Positions 26,754-37,415 of a stretch of 58,363 bases of DNA are shown here, piece after piece. A program made the translations under genes and the position numbers. The DNA is from Gammaproteobacteria bacterium (GTDB lineage: Bacteria > Pseudomonadota > Gammaproteobacteria > Steroidobacterales > Steroidobacteraceae), in contig JAQGOG010000017.1 of NCBI GenBank assembly GCA_028293765.1, forward strand, positions 1 through 58,363. The letters are read 5' to 3'. Under the pieces are notes generated by a model. It made no database searches and was not told where the DNA came from. It was given only the letters and a program-made list of their open reading frames with translations. Position 1 is the first letter of the stretch. Every line of letters begins with the position of its first letter.

Positions 26754-27484
26754 TCGCGTGCCGCCACCATCAGGGCCCTCATTTCGCGCACCGCTACCGC
26801 AAGCCCGTCAAACAGCGCGCGCGCAATGATGGCGTGTCCGATGTTGAGCTCGACGATCTCGCGGATGGCCGCGACAGGTTGTACGTTGTGATAATTCAAG
26901 CCGTGACCCGCATGCACCTCGAGTCCGAGGCCTGCGGCCAGACGTGCCCCCGCATGCAGCCGTTCGAGCTCCGTCGCTTGCCGGGAGCCAGCGGACTCCG
27001 CGTAGGCGCCGGTATGCAGCTCGATGACGGACGCTCCGGTCTGCGCCGCCGCTTCGATCTGCGGCGGCTCGGGATCGATGAACAAGGCGACACGGATGCC
27101 CTGCGCCATGAGAATGGCGGTCGCTTCCTTCAGGCGCTGCACCTGGCCCGCGGCGTCGAGCCCGCCTTCGGTCGTAATTTCCTGGCGCCGCTCGGGTACG
27201 AAGCAGCAATCCGCCGGGCGGACCACGCGAGCGATGTCGACCATCTCATCGGTCATCGCCATCTCGAGATTCATGCGAGTCTTCAGCAGATCCTTCGCGA
27301 CACGTACGTCCTGCACCTGGATGTGGCGGCGATCCTCCCGCAGATGCAGGGTGATGTTGTCCGCGCCGGCCATCTCCGCGGCAAGCGCGGCGTGCACCGG
27401 ATCGGGATACCGGCCACGACGCGCCTGGCGCAGCGTCGCGACGTGATCGATATTCACTCCCAGGGCGATAGATTTAAAAGTCAT
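26750..27484 (-). CDS. pdxJ: Pyridoxine 5'-phosphate synthase
   Basis: Condenses 1-deoxyxylulose 5-phosphate with aminoacetone 3-phosphate to pyridoxine 5'-phosphate, the last ring-forming step of B6 synthesis. The 244-residue TIM-barrel protein begins [15 protein letters not shown] and contains [15 protein letters not shown] and AGHGLNYHN, all family hallmarks. The start at 27484 is fixed by an ATGA overlap with recO. A longer in-frame version from 27553 would lie inside recO. Confidence 0.96.
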   Translation of the reverse strand: MTFKSIALGVNIDHVATLRQARRGRYPDPVHAALAAEMAGADNITLHLREDRRHIQVQDVRVAKDLLKTRMNLEMAMTDEMVDIARVVRPADCCFVPERRQEITTEGGLDAAGQVQRLKEATAILMAQGIRVALFIDPEPPQIEAAAQTGASVIELHTGAYAESAGSRQATELERLHAGARLAAGLGLEVHAGHGLNYHNVQPVAAIREIVELNIGHAIIARALFDGLAVAVREMRALMVAARE

Positions 27485-28212
27485 GTATGAGACTCCCGGC
27501 GTGCCACGGCCCTTGCTACACCACGCGTGGCGAGTGGCCGGCCCTCGAGACATCGTGCCAGCGCCGCCTGCAACAGCCGCCGTGAATCGTCGAGCTCGCG
27601 CGCTCCCGCAAGGTGCTCGCTCGCCAGCCCGATGAGCGAGCGGCCGGCAAGTGCGCCCGCCGCTTCGGCAACCGTCGCAACGAGACCCTGCTCCGGGCGG
27701 AAATGATAATACTCGCCGGGCTCGATGCGCTTACCGGTCTGCGCCTCCGCCGAGAGATCCAGACCGTAGCCGAGCGCCTCCAGCAGGCGCTTCTCGAAAA
27801 TCCGCAGTCCCTGCTCGAGGGGCGCGCCCCGGCGCAGGCTTTCGAGAGTCGCGTGATAGTTGTCGAATAGCATGGGCAGCGGATCGTGACGCGTGGTGAG
27901 CTTCATCAACAGCTCGTTCAGATAAAACGCCGCCATCAGGCAGGAAGCCGGCACCGGCGGACCGTGCTCCGCGCTTTCGGCAGCGGTCAGCTGCGCCGCA
28001 TCCCCCCGCCCGGTCCAGGAAAGCAGCAGCATCTGAAAAGGCTGCAGGACGGAGGCCAGCTTCGCCTTCGGGCCCCGCACGCCGCGTGCAAACAGCGTGA
28101 GCCGCCCGTGATCGCGCGTCACTACCTCGAGGATGCGGCTCGTATCGCGGTATGGCCGGTGATGCAGGATATAGCCCGGCGTAAGCTGGATGCGGCGGAC
28201 GCTGCGCGTCAT
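27481..28212 (-). CDS. recO: DNA repair protein RecO
   Basis: Recombination mediator that anneals complementary strands and with RecR loads RecA on SSB-coated gaps. The 243-residue protein has an N-terminal OB fold ([34 protein letters not shown]) and a helical C-terminal domain. The zinc cysteines found in some RecO proteins are not evident. The ATG at 28212 overlaps the era stop (ATGA). Confidence 0.93.
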   Translation of the reverse strand: MTRSVRRIQLTPGYILHHRPYRDTSRILEVVTRDHGRLTLFARGVRGPKAKLASVLQPFQMLLLSWTGRGDAAQLTAAESAEHGPPVPASCLMAAFYLNELLMKLTTRHDPLPMLFDNYHATLESLRRGAPLEQGLRIFEKRLLEALGYGLDLSAEAQTGKRIEPGEYYHFRPEQGLVATVAEAAGALAGRSLIGLASEHLAGARELDDSRRLLQAALARCLEGRPLATRGVARAVARRESHT

Positions 28213-29111
28213 TCGAGCCCGAGCTCCTGCAGAGCGCGTGCGTTGTCGGCCCAGTTCTCGCGCACCTTCACCCACAGAGTCAGATGCAGCCGCGCGCCGA
28301 AAATCTCATTCAATGCGAGCCGTGAAGAGCGGCCCACACGCTTCAGGCGCTCGCCTTTCGCACCGATGACAATCGGCTTCTGCCCTTCCCGGTCCACCCA
28401 GATGGCGGCGTCGACCGCGAGTTGCCCGTCTTCCTCGGCGATCCGCTCGATCTCGACCGCGATGCCATAGGGCACTTCCTGGTTGAGCTCCAGTGTCAGC
28501 TTCTCGCGGATCATCTCGGCGATGCGGAATTCGCGGCTGCGATCGGTCAGCTCGACAGTCGGGAATAGCGCCGGAGACTTCGGCATGTTCGCGGCAATGG
28601 TCCGGCGCAGATCCTCGATGCCCTTGCCCTTCAGTGCCGAGATCGGCACGATGGCCAGGAAGTCATGTCGCCGGGCGGTCTCCGCGAGATAGGGAAACAG
28701 CCGCTCCCGCGGATGTACGCGGTCGACCTTGTTCACGGCCAGGATGGCGGGCCGGCCTGAGGACTTGATGCGCTCGAGAGCCAGATCGTCTTCCGCGGTC
28801 CAGCGCAATGCCTCCACCAATTGCACGACGATGTCCGCGTCTTCCAGCGCGCTCGCGGCCGTGCGGTTCATGGCTTTGTTGAGCGCACGGGTCGCGTGAT
28901 GATGCAGTCCCGGGGTATCGACGAAGGCGATTTCTGCGTCCGGCAGACGGGAGATCCCAACAATGCGGTGGCGCGTGGTCTGAGGCCGCGGCGTCACGAT
29001 GCTCAGCTTCTGGCCCACGAGGGCATTGAGCAAAGTCGACTTGCCGACATTCGGGCGCCCGACGAGGGCGGCGAAGCCGCTGCGGAATTCCGGGGAAGGT
29101 GTTTCTGCCAA
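28209..29111 (-). CDS. era: GTPase Era
   Basis: GTP-binding protein that binds the 3' end of 16S rRNA and promotes 30S maturation. The 300-residue protein has G1 GRPNVGKST, G3 DTPGLHH, G4 NKVD and a C-terminal KH domain with IWVDREGQKPIVIGAKGERLK. No ATG fits. The TTG at 29111 (giving AETPSPEFRSGFAALVG) matches the usual Era length and has AGGA just upstream. The open frame extends to 29231 but only by family-foreign residues. It follows rnc by 49 nt. Confidence 0.95.
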   Translation of the reverse strand: MAETPSPEFRSGFAALVGRPNVGKSTLLNALVGQKLSIVTPRPQTTRHRIVGISRLPDAEIAFVDTPGLHHHATRALNKAMNRTAASALEDADIVVQLVEALRWTAEDDLALERIKSSGRPAILAVNKVDRVHPRERLFPYLAETARRHDFLAIVPISALKGKGIEDLRRTIAANMPKSPALFPTVELTDRSREFRIAEMIREKLTLELNQEVPYGIAVEIERIAEEDGQLAVDAAIWVDREGQKPIVIGAKGERLKRVGRSSRLALNEIFGARLHLTLWVKVRENWADNARALQELGLE

Positions 29112-29160
29112 AGGGTCCTGCCTTGCGTGAGGTACCCGGCATGCGCGGTACCGTAAATCG

Positions 29161-29847
29161 TCAGTGCGTTTCAATTTCCAGCAGTATGCGCTCCGCCGCC
29201 TCCTGCTCCGCGCGCCTTCGGCTGGAGCCACGGCCCTGGGCCTGGCGTCCGATCTCCGACACGTCGCATGTCACCTGGAACGTCTGCGCATGCGCTTCGC
29301 CTTCGATACGGTCCACTGTGTATCGCGGCAGAGCATAGCCCCGGGACTGCAGATACTCCTGCAGGCGCGTCTTCGCATCCTTGAGCGTTTCCGGAGCCGG
29401 CAAAGCCGCAATGCGCGGCTCGAACAACTTCCGGATGACCCGTTCCGCGGCGTCCAATCCCCCGTCGAGGAACACAGCGCCGCAGACCGCCTCGAGCGCA
29501 TCGGCGAGGATGGATTGCCTGCGGAAACCGCCGGTCTTGAGCTCCCCCGAACCGAGCTGCAGCTCATCTCCGAGGCCTATGCCGGCCGCGACTTCGGCGA
29601 GCGGCTCACCGCTCACCACCCGTGCCCGCAAACGGCTGAGGTCCCCTTCGGAGGCTTCCGGGAATGCCTCGTAGAGGTGACGAGCAACGGCCAGATTGAG
29701 GACGGCATCCCCCAGGAACTCGAGGCGCTCGTTGTTCTGACCGGACGCGCTGCGATGCGTGAGCGCGGCAACGAACAGGCTGGCATCCCGCGGCTCATAT
29801 CCGAGCCGCTCGCGTATCCAACGGACTGGCCAGTCACCGCTCGTCAT
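29161..29847 (-). CDS. rnc: Ribonuclease III
   Basis: Double-strand-specific endoribonuclease for rRNA precursors and regulatory duplexes. The 228-residue protein contains the signature NNERLEFLGDAVLNL, the second acidic cluster near ALEAVCGAVFLDGG, and a C-terminal dsRNA-binding domain (TRLQEYLQSRGYALPRY ... RRRAEQEAAERILLEI). The ATG at 29847 gives the normal length. The longer open frame to 30138 is an Arg/Ser-rich shadow of the DUF4845 gene. Confidence 0.96.
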   Translation of the reverse strand: MTSGDWPVRWIRERLGYEPRDASLFVAALTHRSASGQNNERLEFLGDAVLNLAVARHLYEAFPEASEGDLSRLRARVVSGEPLAEVAAGIGLGDELQLGSGELKTGGFRRQSILADALEAVCGAVFLDGGLDAAERVIRKLFEPRIAALPAPETLKDAKTRLQEYLQSRGYALPRYTVDRIEGEAHAQTFQVTCDVSEIGRQAQGRGSSRRRAEQEAAERILLEIETH

Positions 29848-29878
29848 TTCACGTCTGCGGGCGCCTCCATGACGCCCC

Positions 29879-30256
29879 CTAGTCGCCGAGCGAGCTCCCG
29901 CCGATCCGCACCTTCTTGTCGAATACCACCAGGATGGCGAGGTTCGCAAACAGGGGTGCCTGGTCGTCGTACGCGGCTTCCAGATTCCACCCCTTGCCGT
30001 CGCGAGTGATCTTGATGTCCTTGATGTCGGGGTAGTCGAGACTCTCGATCTCGAAGTGCTTGCTGAGGGAGTTCTTGATGGTGGCCTGGGTGTCGTCGGC
30101 CTTATTTTCGGACGCCGTCTGATCGAGACTGCGGGCAAGCTTCATGTAGTTGAGATAGACCGGCGCCAGGCGGATGCCGGCGTAAAACACGATCGCGAGC
30201 GGGACCAGCATGATGAGCCAGCCGATCGCCGTGAGACCCCGTTGCTTCGTACGCAT
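29879..30256 (-). CDS. DUF4845 membrane-anchored protein
   Basis: A 125-residue protein of unknown function. A basic N-terminus (MRTKQRGLTAIGW) precedes one transmembrane helix (about 11-30). A short soluble domain follows (APVYLNYMKLARSLDQ ... DIKITRDGKGWNLEAAYDDQ ... VVFDKKVRIG). It is conserved between lepB and rnc in many Gammaproteobacteria. The N-terminus resembles a pilin-like prepilin segment but lacks the GFTLIE peptidase site. AGAGGA lies upstream of the ATG. The start fixes it inside a much longer spurious frame. Confidence 0.85.
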   Translation of the reverse strand: MRTKQRGLTAIGWLIMLVPLAIVFYAGIRLAPVYLNYMKLARSLDQTASENKADDTQATIKNSLSKHFEIESLDYPDIKDIKITRDGKGWNLEAAYDDQAPLFANLAILVVFDKKVRIGGSSLGD

Positions 30257-30297
30257 CGATGTCCTCTCCCGAAAGCGTTGCAAACTAGAAGAGCGCC

Positions 30298-31383
30298 TCA
30301 CTTGATCGCCGACCCCATCCGGCTCCAGGTCGGGCCGCCCGAGCGCTGCGGGTCCCAATTGAACCAGATTCGCGTCGCTTTGCCGACCAGATTCTGTTCG
30401 GGCACGAAGCCCCAGACACGGCCGTCCTCGCTGTTGTCGCGATTGTCGCCCATCATCAGATACTGTCCCGGGGGCACCACCCTGCTGAATACCTGCGGCT
30501 CGGCAAACATCGCGGCGGACTGCGCGTCGCTGCAGTTGTAGCCGCGGACCTCCTTGCGATTGCACCCCGGCAGCGGCGCGGGCGACACATCGAGGGGCAC
30601 CGGACAGAGCATCGCCTGGTGCGTGTGCCCGCCCAACTGTTCCTGCGCAAGCTGAAAATTGACATAGCAGCCGTCGTTGTAGAGGCCCAGGACCTTGAAA
30701 GGCACGGGCTGGCCATTGACGGTGATCTTGTCGTTGCGCACTTCCACATGATCGCCCGGCAGGCCGACCAGGCGCTTGATGTAGTTCACGGACGGATCGA
30801 GCGGATAGCGGAAGACGACCACATCGCCGCGCTGCGGCGAGCCAACGGCGACGATTTTGCGGTTGATGACCGGCAGCCGCAGGCCGTAGGCGTACTTGTT
30901 GACGATGATGAAATCGCCGTCGAGCAGCGTGGGCATCATGGAATCCGATGGGATCCGGAACGGCTCGAAAATGAACGAGCGCAGCACGAGTACCACCAGT
31001 GCGACGGGGAAGAAGCTGCGGGCGTAGTCGACCGTCCCGGGCTCCCGGATGAGGGCCGGATCCTTGCCGGCGGCACGGGCCGCGGCCGCCCGGCGGCGCT
31101 GCAGTACGACCGCGTCCAGCAGCCACACGACACCCGTCAAGACGGTGATTCCGAACAACACCGCGCTGAAGTCGAGCCGTTCGGCGACGAGCAGCCGCAA
31201 CACGGCGGCACCGATCAGGATCGGCAGCGCGTGGTAGGCAAAAGACATGAGCGGCGGATCGCGGGCTTCCTGCGGGGCGGCGGCGATCTGGCGGCGCGGC
31301 CGCAGAAACCAGTCGTCCACGACGCAAAGGAGGCCGACGGGGAGCGCGAGCCAGGAGAGGAGCACGATGATCTGCATCAGCAT
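30298..31383 (-). CDS. lepB: Signal peptidase I
   Basis: Inner-membrane serine protease that removes Sec and Tat signal peptides. The 361-residue protein has several N-terminal hydrophobic segments (about 3-21, 51-66, 72-93 and 123-140), more than the two of E. coli, then the periplasmic catalytic domain. Nucleophile S148 lies in RIPSDSMMPTL and the general base K203 in NYIKRLVG. The late MMGDNRDNSEDGRVWG block is diagnostic. It follows lepA after 52 nt, the conserved lepA-lepB pair. Confidence 0.95.
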   Translation of the reverse strand: MLMQIIVLLSWLALPVGLLCVVDDWFLRPRRQIAAAPQEARDPPLMSFAYHALPILIGAAVLRLLVAERLDFSAVLFGITVLTGVVWLLDAVVLQRRRAAAARAAGKDPALIREPGTVDYARSFFPVALVVLVLRSFIFEPFRIPSDSMMPTLLDGDFIIVNKYAYGLRLPVINRKIVAVGSPQRGDVVVFRYPLDPSVNYIKRLVGLPGDHVEVRNDKITVNGQPVPFKVLGLYNDGCYVNFQLAQEQLGGHTHQAMLCPVPLDVSPAPLPGCNRKEVRGYNCSDAQSAAMFAEPQVFSRVVPPGQYLMMGDNRDNSEDGRVWGFVPEQNLVGKATRIWFNWDPQRSGGPTWSRMGSAIK

Positions 31384-31435
31384 AGGAGACCTTGGATCTT
31401 GAGCTGTTGAAAGCGACGGGCGACGGGCGCCGCGG

Positions 31436-33232
<1,797 letters not shown>

Positions 33233-33284
33233 GAATCCACAATCTGTCGCGTTCTGCCGCGCCAGGATGTAAGCGGCGCGCCGG

Positions 33285-33290
33285 ATTATA
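33285..33290 (-). promoter_or_regulatory. Candidate -10 box upstream of lepA
   Basis: Minus-strand TATAAT, an exact consensus match, lies 53 nt before the lepA ATG. No good -35 word is found 16-19 nt upstream (TGGGTC is the nearest), so the promoter may be activator-dependent or the match fortuitous. Confidence 0.4.
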
Positions 33291-33403
33291 GGGTAGGCGG
33301 GCGCACAGACCCACTTTAGTACGCTAATGGTGACCGCCCGCCTTCGAAGAGCCGAGTTTTTGCTGGCGGAGGCGCACCATGAGCGAACCCCGGACTCTGC
33401 GCC

Positions 33404-33643
33404 CTATCGCAGCAGCCGGCGCAGCTCAGGTACATCCAGCCGGTGGCGGCAAACGACGGTCCCGTCCAGAAGCAGGACCGGCACATCGAGCCCGTGGCGG
33501 CGTGCGAGGATGGGATCGTTGTCGACGTCTACTACCTCAATCGGGGGTAGGGGCGTCGTCCGGCCCAGCGTCTGCAGGTCCCTTAGCATTTCATCGCACA
33601 GCTCACAATCGTGCCGGTGCACGACCGTTAGACGAAGCGCCAA
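33404..33643 (-). CDS. Glutaredoxin-like (DUF836) thioredoxin-fold protein
   Basis: A 79-residue thioredoxin-fold protein with an N-terminal CELC redox motif (C13, C16), a cis-Pro loop in DVPVLLLDG, and the DUF836 layout VVHRHDCELCDEM. It probably reduces a disulfide or mixed disulfide in the cytoplasm; the partner is unknown. It follows rseB by 3 nt with a TTG start at 33643. In Pseudomonas this place in the operon holds mucD (a periplasmic protease gene). Confidence 0.85.
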   Translation of the reverse strand: MALRLTVVHRHDCELCDEMLRDLQTLGRTTPLPPIEVVDVDNDPILARRHGLDVPVLLLDGTVVCRHRLDVPELRRLLR

Positions 33644-33646
33644 CCC

Positions 33647-34669
33647 CTAGCGCCTGGGGCCGGCGGGGCCGGCCTTTACCGAATTCGCTATGAAACGCAC
33701 GGTGGCAGGAGGGACTTCGCCCACCGCCGTCACCTTATGTCCGTCGATCACCGTGGAGAAGGCGGAGGACGAGCCGACCCGCGCGGATTGGTCCAGGGGC
33801 GGATCCTCAGCGGAAGCGTTGGACTGCGAGTGCGCCTCGACGAACACCGATACCGAGGCGAGACCGTCGGTAAAGACCAGGTGATCCACCGGATCCGTCG
33901 ATCCCGGCATCGTCTGCGCCTTGCGCGCGGCAATCTTGAATCCCGGCGGCAGCTTCAGGGCATCCCATACGAGCGATGCCGTCGCGGTCGGATCCCTCGG
34001 GGGCACGGTCTCGTTACGCAGCCACTGGAAACCCTCGGTCGAGACCTCGGGCTTGAATGCGGAATCGGGGATGCGGGAAGACAGCGTGAGACTGGCGAAT
34101 ACGATCTGCTCGATGACCTTACCGCGAGCATCGCAAAGCTGCGTCTTCAGCGGCATCGCCGTTTTCTCATCGATCCACAACCGATAGCCGTAACGGAACT
34201 CATCCTTCGGCGAGACGGTGATGACGTGCGTGTCGCGACGATTCAGGCGCGTTTGAGCGATTTCCTTGATGTCGTAGAAGCTCGCGGTCTGGTCGTTGAT
34301 CGCGGGAAAGCCGCCGAAGAGCGACTCCTGCGGCGGGCGACGCGCGACGAGCACCGTGCGCTTATCGGGCAGGTAGCAGGCGAGATCGTAGCCGGTGCGG
34401 ATGAACTCCCGCCCCGAGCCGTCGAGCGACACGAGGCGCTCAGAGACGGCGCCGTCCTGAACGCGGTGGATGATGCGCAGCATTTCCACCTTACCGCCCT
34501 GCCAATGCGAGAACGTGCCGTCGTAGTTACGGGTAGTCAGCGCCTGGTTCATGCGCTCGAGCCACTTTCCCGGCTCCTCAGCCATCGCCACGGTGGCAAG
34601 GGCAAGGGTGAGCGCAAACCAGCTCAGCGCCAGCGCGCTGCTCCGTTGGCTACTGCGTGTTCTTCGCAT
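33647..34669 (-). CDS. rseB: Sigma-E factor regulatory protein RseB/MucB
   Basis: Periplasmic protein that binds the periplasmic part of RseA and shields it from proteolysis until mislocalised lipopolysaccharide or lipoproteins displace it. The 340-residue protein has a signal peptide (LALSWFALTLALATVAMA, cleavage near 30) and the MucB/RseB two-domain body (YDGTFSHWQGGKVEMLRIIHRV ... WIDEKTAMPLKTQL ... VSVFVEAHSQ). The ATG at 34669 overlaps the rseA 3' end by 20 nt. A longer frame to 34876 lies within rseA. Confidence 0.93.
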   Translation of the reverse strand: MRRTRSSQRSSALALSWFALTLALATVAMAEEPGKWLERMNQALTTRNYDGTFSHWQGGKVEMLRIIHRVQDGAVSERLVSLDGSGREFIRTGYDLACYLPDKRTVLVARRPPQESLFGGFPAINDQTASFYDIKEIAQTRLNRRDTHVITVSPKDEFRYGYRLWIDEKTAMPLKTQLCDARGKVIEQIVFASLTLSSRIPDSAFKPEVSTEGFQWLRNETVPPRDPTATASLVWDALKLPPGFKIAARKAQTMPGSTDPVDHLVFTDGLASVSVFVEAHSQSNASAEDPPLDQSARVGSSSAFSTVIDGHKVTAVGEVPPATVRFIANSVKAGPAGPRR

Positions 34670-35315
34670 CGTCTTGCACGTCCTCGGTTGGTTCCTCCGA
34701 CCCAGGGGACGCGCCCACGGTTCCCGATTCGGTGGCCATAAAAGACGACAGCAGGTTGCGACGTCCGACCGGCGAAGAGAATTCACTGTGAGCGACAACG
34801 TAGTTGGCCAGCTCGGTGCTCGGAACAACCAGCCGGCGGCCGGGTGTCTTGGGTACGACATAACTGTCGGGTTCACCGGTGCTTACCGGAGACGCAGCGC
34901 CGGACGCTACGGAAGTACTCACGGGCGGCAACGCGGCCTGCGCGACGATGGGAGCAGTCTCGGGTGATGCCTGCGACCGCATCCAAAGAATGGACATGGC
35001 AGCAACACCGGCAGCCACCGCCGCACCGGCAATCGGCTGCCACCAGTGCTTGGCCCAACGCCCCTTCCGTTGCGGTGCGGGTTCAGCTGCGAGCGCCGGT
35101 TCCGACGAAAGCGCAGCGCTCACGCGTCTGGGCAGTCCAGTATTCAGCCGCACACCTCGCTCAGAGCGGATGGCGGCGCCCATTACGGCGTACCGGCCCC
35201 AGCGAGCCTTCAACTGCTCGTCACGCGACAAGCGTCGTGCCAGCAGCTCGCACTCCCCGGACGGCAACTCGTCGTCGAACATGGCGGACAGCTGACTGTC
35301 GAGTTCCTCGTTCAT
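34650..35315 (-). CDS. rseA: Anti-sigma-E factor RseA/MucA
   Basis: Inner-membrane anti-sigma factor of 221 residues. The N-terminal domain (1-66; MNEELDSQLSAMFDDELPSGECELLARRL) sequesters sigma-E. One membrane helix spans about 94-112, and the periplasmic tail should bind RseB. The tail is Ser/Ala/Pro-rich and ends in acidic residues. Its ATG overlaps the rpoE stop (ATGA), the expected coupling for a 1:1 sigma/anti-sigma ratio. No degS or rseP is in the window. Confidence 0.93.
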   Translation of the reverse strand: MNEELDSQLSAMFDDELPSGECELLARRLSRDEQLKARWGRYAVMGAAIRSERGVRLNTGLPRRVSAALSSEPALAAEPAPQRKGRWAKHWWQPIAGAAVAAGVAAMSILWMRSQASPETAPIVAQAALPPVSTSVASGAASPVSTGEPDSYVVPKTPGRRLVVPSTELANYVVAHSEFSSPVGRRNLLSSFMATESGTVGASPGSEEPTEDVQDDAKNTQ

Positions 35316-35920
35316 CCCAGCTCCTCCACGCGACCGAGGCCGCCTTCGAACACTTCACGCAGGCGGCGGTCGATCGCTTCTCGCGCTCTGAAGATGCGCG
35401 ACCGGACGGTACCCACCGGGCAATCCATGGTCGCGGCGATCTCCTCGTAAGAGAGGCCCTCGAGCTCGCGGAGCACGATGGCCGTTCGCAGATCCTCCGG
35501 GAGAGCCTCTATCGCGGCATTCACCGTCGAGCGAATCTCATCCGTCAGCACGAGCCCTTCGGGGGTCTCGGAATCTTTCATACGGCCTTGCATGTCGTAA
35601 GACTCATCTGTGTTGTTGCGGTCGAGATCATATTCGATGGGACTGCGGTCTCGCGAAACGACGGCGTTCTTGGCGGTGTTGATCGCTATGCGGTACAGCC
35701 AGGTGTAGAAAGCGCTGTCCCCGCGGAACTGGGGCAATGCGCGGTAGGCCTTGATGAAGGCCTCCTGGGCAATGTCCTCGGCTTCCGCCGGATTGCGTAC
35801 GTAGCGCATGACCAGCTTCACGAGTTTGTGCTGGTACTTGAGGACCAGCGCATCAAAAGCTCCCTTGTCCCCGCGTTGGACGCGGCGAACGAGGCTGAGA
35901 TCGCTTATGTCGGCGCTCAT
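35312..35920 (-). CDS. rpoE: RNA polymerase sigma factor RpoE (sigma-E/AlgU)
   Basis: Group 4 (ECF) sigma factor of 202 residues controlling envelope stress. Region 2 reads YQHKLVKLVMRYVRNPAEAEDIAQEAFIKAYRALPQFRGDSAFYTWLYRIAINTAKN in segments typical of RpoE/AlgU. Region 4 contains LPEDLRTAIVLRELEGLSYEEIA and CPVGTVRSRIFRARE. The ATG at 35920 gives the standard length. A near-consensus sigma-E promoter precedes it, indicating autoregulation. It leads the long run rpoE-rseA-rseB to nagZ. Confidence 0.96.
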   Translation of the reverse strand: MSADISDLSLVRRVQRGDKGAFDALVLKYQHKLVKLVMRYVRNPAEAEDIAQEAFIKAYRALPQFRGDSAFYTWLYRIAINTAKNAVVSRDRSPIEYDLDRNNTDESYDMQGRMKDSETPEGLVLTDEIRSTVNAAIEALPEDLRTAIVLRELEGLSYEEIAATMDCPVGTVRSRIFRAREAIDRRLREVFEGGLGRVEELG

Positions 35921-35967
35921 GGGCGCCCCCGCTCCTGGTGGATGGAAGGCCGCCCCATGGCGACCTG

Positions 35968-35995
35968 AATAGACCCTGAACCCTTTTGAAAGTTC
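35968..35995 (-). promoter_or_regulatory. Sigma-E autoregulatory promoter of rpoE
   Basis: On the minus strand GAACTT (35990-35995, in TGAACTTTC) is followed after 16 nt by TCTATT (35968-35973, preceded by G). This fits the sigma-E pattern GAACTT, 15-17 nt, gTCTxA. The transcript would start near 35962 and have a leader of about 40 nt to the rpoE ATG. Autoregulation is known for E. coli rpoE and Pseudomonas algU. Confidence 0.65.
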
Positions 35996-36160
35996 AGGCG
36001 CTGTGCCGCTAAAGAGAAGCGGCGGCGGGGGTTCGGCTGTGGACTGCGCGCCCATGACAGGGGTGTGACGTGCCTGACAGTCGGCCCTGGAAATAGGGTT
36101 CTCAAACTACCCGCTTTGGCGGGGGATCATGCCTGAGGGGGGATCGGACCGCCATACGGT

Positions 36161-36601
36161 TCATGGCGCGTCGGCCGGGTGCGCCCGGACGAGTTCCGGT
36201 TGGGCCGCGGGCGCGGCAACGTGCGGTGCGGCACTCGGCTGGAAAGGGCTCCGCTGGACGGCAATCCGCGTGGCGGCGATCCGCCCGAGAAGCTCGACCA
36301 GCTCGGACTCGGGGGGAATGGCATACCCGAGCAGGTAGTCTGCCAACAGGGGGTCCGGCAACTCGAGCAACCGCGCGAACGTTCGCCGTTGCTCCGCCGA
36401 GGCCTCGGGCAACTCGGCCCGCGCGAATCGATCCAGAATGACGTCGAGCTCCTTCATGCCACGGCGGCAGCGCCACAGGAGCCGACGCCCCTCCGGGTCC
36501 AAAGTAGCTCCGACGGCCGGCGGGGGAATGGCCGCCACGGTTTGGGCAGCCCCTGCCCTGGCCATCGCCTGCGACTGTCCGCTGCCTGGTTCGTCGCTCA
36601 T
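36161..36601 (-). CDS. sdhE: FAD assembly factor SdhE (extended form)
   Basis: Promotes covalent attachment of FAD to SdhA. The core (about 40-120) aligns with E. coli SdhE: LWRCRRGMKELDVILDRF, with the functional RGMxE motif, then FARLLELPDPLLADYLLG and the C-terminal helix. At 146 residues it is much longer than the 88 of E. coli, with Ala/Pro/Gln-rich tails on both ends. The ATG at 36601 lies 4 nt after the sdhB stop. A start at 36646 is possible but would overlap sdhB. It is in operon with its client sdhA. Confidence 0.88.
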   Translation of the reverse strand: MSDEPGSGQSQAMARAGAAQTVAAIPPPAVGATLDPEGRRLLWRCRRGMKELDVILDRFARAELPEASAEQRRTFARLLELPDPLLADYLLGYAIPPESELVELLGRIAATRIAVQRSPFQPSAAPHVAAPAAQPELVRAHPADAP

Positions 36602-36605
36602 CGAC

Positions 36606-37388
36606 TCAGCTCTGACGCTCGACCAACATCTTCTTGATCTCGGCAATGGCCTTGGCCGGATTCAGGTCCTTCGGGCAGACATCGGTGCAGTTCATGATCG
36701 TGTGGCAACGGTAGAGCCGGAAGGGATCCTCGAGCTCATCCAACCGCTCGCCCGTCGCCTCGTCCCGGCTGTCGATGATCCAGCGGTAGGCGGCCAGCAG
36801 CGCCGCAGGGCCTAGAAATCGATCGCTGTTCCACCAGTAGCTCGGGCAGGCCGTGGAGCAGCAGGCGCACAGTATGCAGGCGGCCGGACGGTCGATCTTC
36901 TCCTGGTCCTCTTTCGATTGCAGCCGCTCGCTGTCGGGAGGCGCGGGCGTGCGCGTCTGCAGCCAAGGCTTCACAGAGGCGTACTGCGCGTAGAAGTTGG
37001 TGAGGTCCGGCACAAGGTCCTTCACGACCGGCATGTGCGGCAACGGATAAATCTTGATGGCGCCTTTGAGGTCCAGCATCGAAGTCGTGCAGGCGAGCCG
37101 GTTCACGCCGTCGATGTTCATGGCACACGAGCCGCAGATTCCTTCCCGGCACGAGCGCCGGAAGGTCAGCGACGAATCGATGGCGCCTTTGATCTGGATC
37201 AATGCGTCGAGCACCATCGGTCCGCAGCTTTTCAGATCCAGCTCGAACGTGTCGACGCGCGGATTCTCCCCCGAGGTCGGATCGAAGCGGTAGATGCGGA
37301 AGGTACGTACGTCGCCCGCGCCAGCCGGCGCCTTGTGCGTGACGCCCTTGCGGATGCGCGAGTTGGGTGGCAAACGAAACTCAGTCAT
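36606..37388 (-). CDS. sdhB: Succinate dehydrogenase iron-sulfur subunit
   Basis: Electron-transfer subunit of complex II with 2Fe-2S, 4Fe-4S and 3Fe-4S centres. The 260-residue protein carries CREGICGSC plus a later Cys for the 2Fe-2S cluster, [16 protein letters not shown] for the 4Fe-4S cluster, and [17 protein letters not shown] for the 3Fe-4S/quinone side. Spacing and length are normal. It lies 27 nt after sdhA and 4 nt before sdhE. Confidence 0.97.
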   Translation of the reverse strand: MTEFRLPPNSRIRKGVTHKAPAGAGDVRTFRIYRFDPTSGENPRVDTFELDLKSCGPMVLDALIQIKGAIDSSLTFRRSCREGICGSCAMNIDGVNRLACTTSMLDLKGAIKIYPLPHMPVVKDLVPDLTNFYAQYASVKPWLQTRTPAPPDSERLQSKEDQEKIDRPAACILCACCSTACPSYWWNSDRFLGPAALLAAYRWIIDSRDEATGERLDELEDPFRLYRCHTIMNCTDVCPKDLNPAKAIAEIKKMLVERQS

Positions 37389-37415
37389 CGCAAACCCTCG
37401 AGGTGTGCTCCCACC

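Noticed and set aside
29879..31327. 482-codon minus-strand frame covering lepB and DUF4845
   Set aside because: Only its last 125 codons are real (DUF4845). The rest is Arg-rich out-of-frame translation of lepB.
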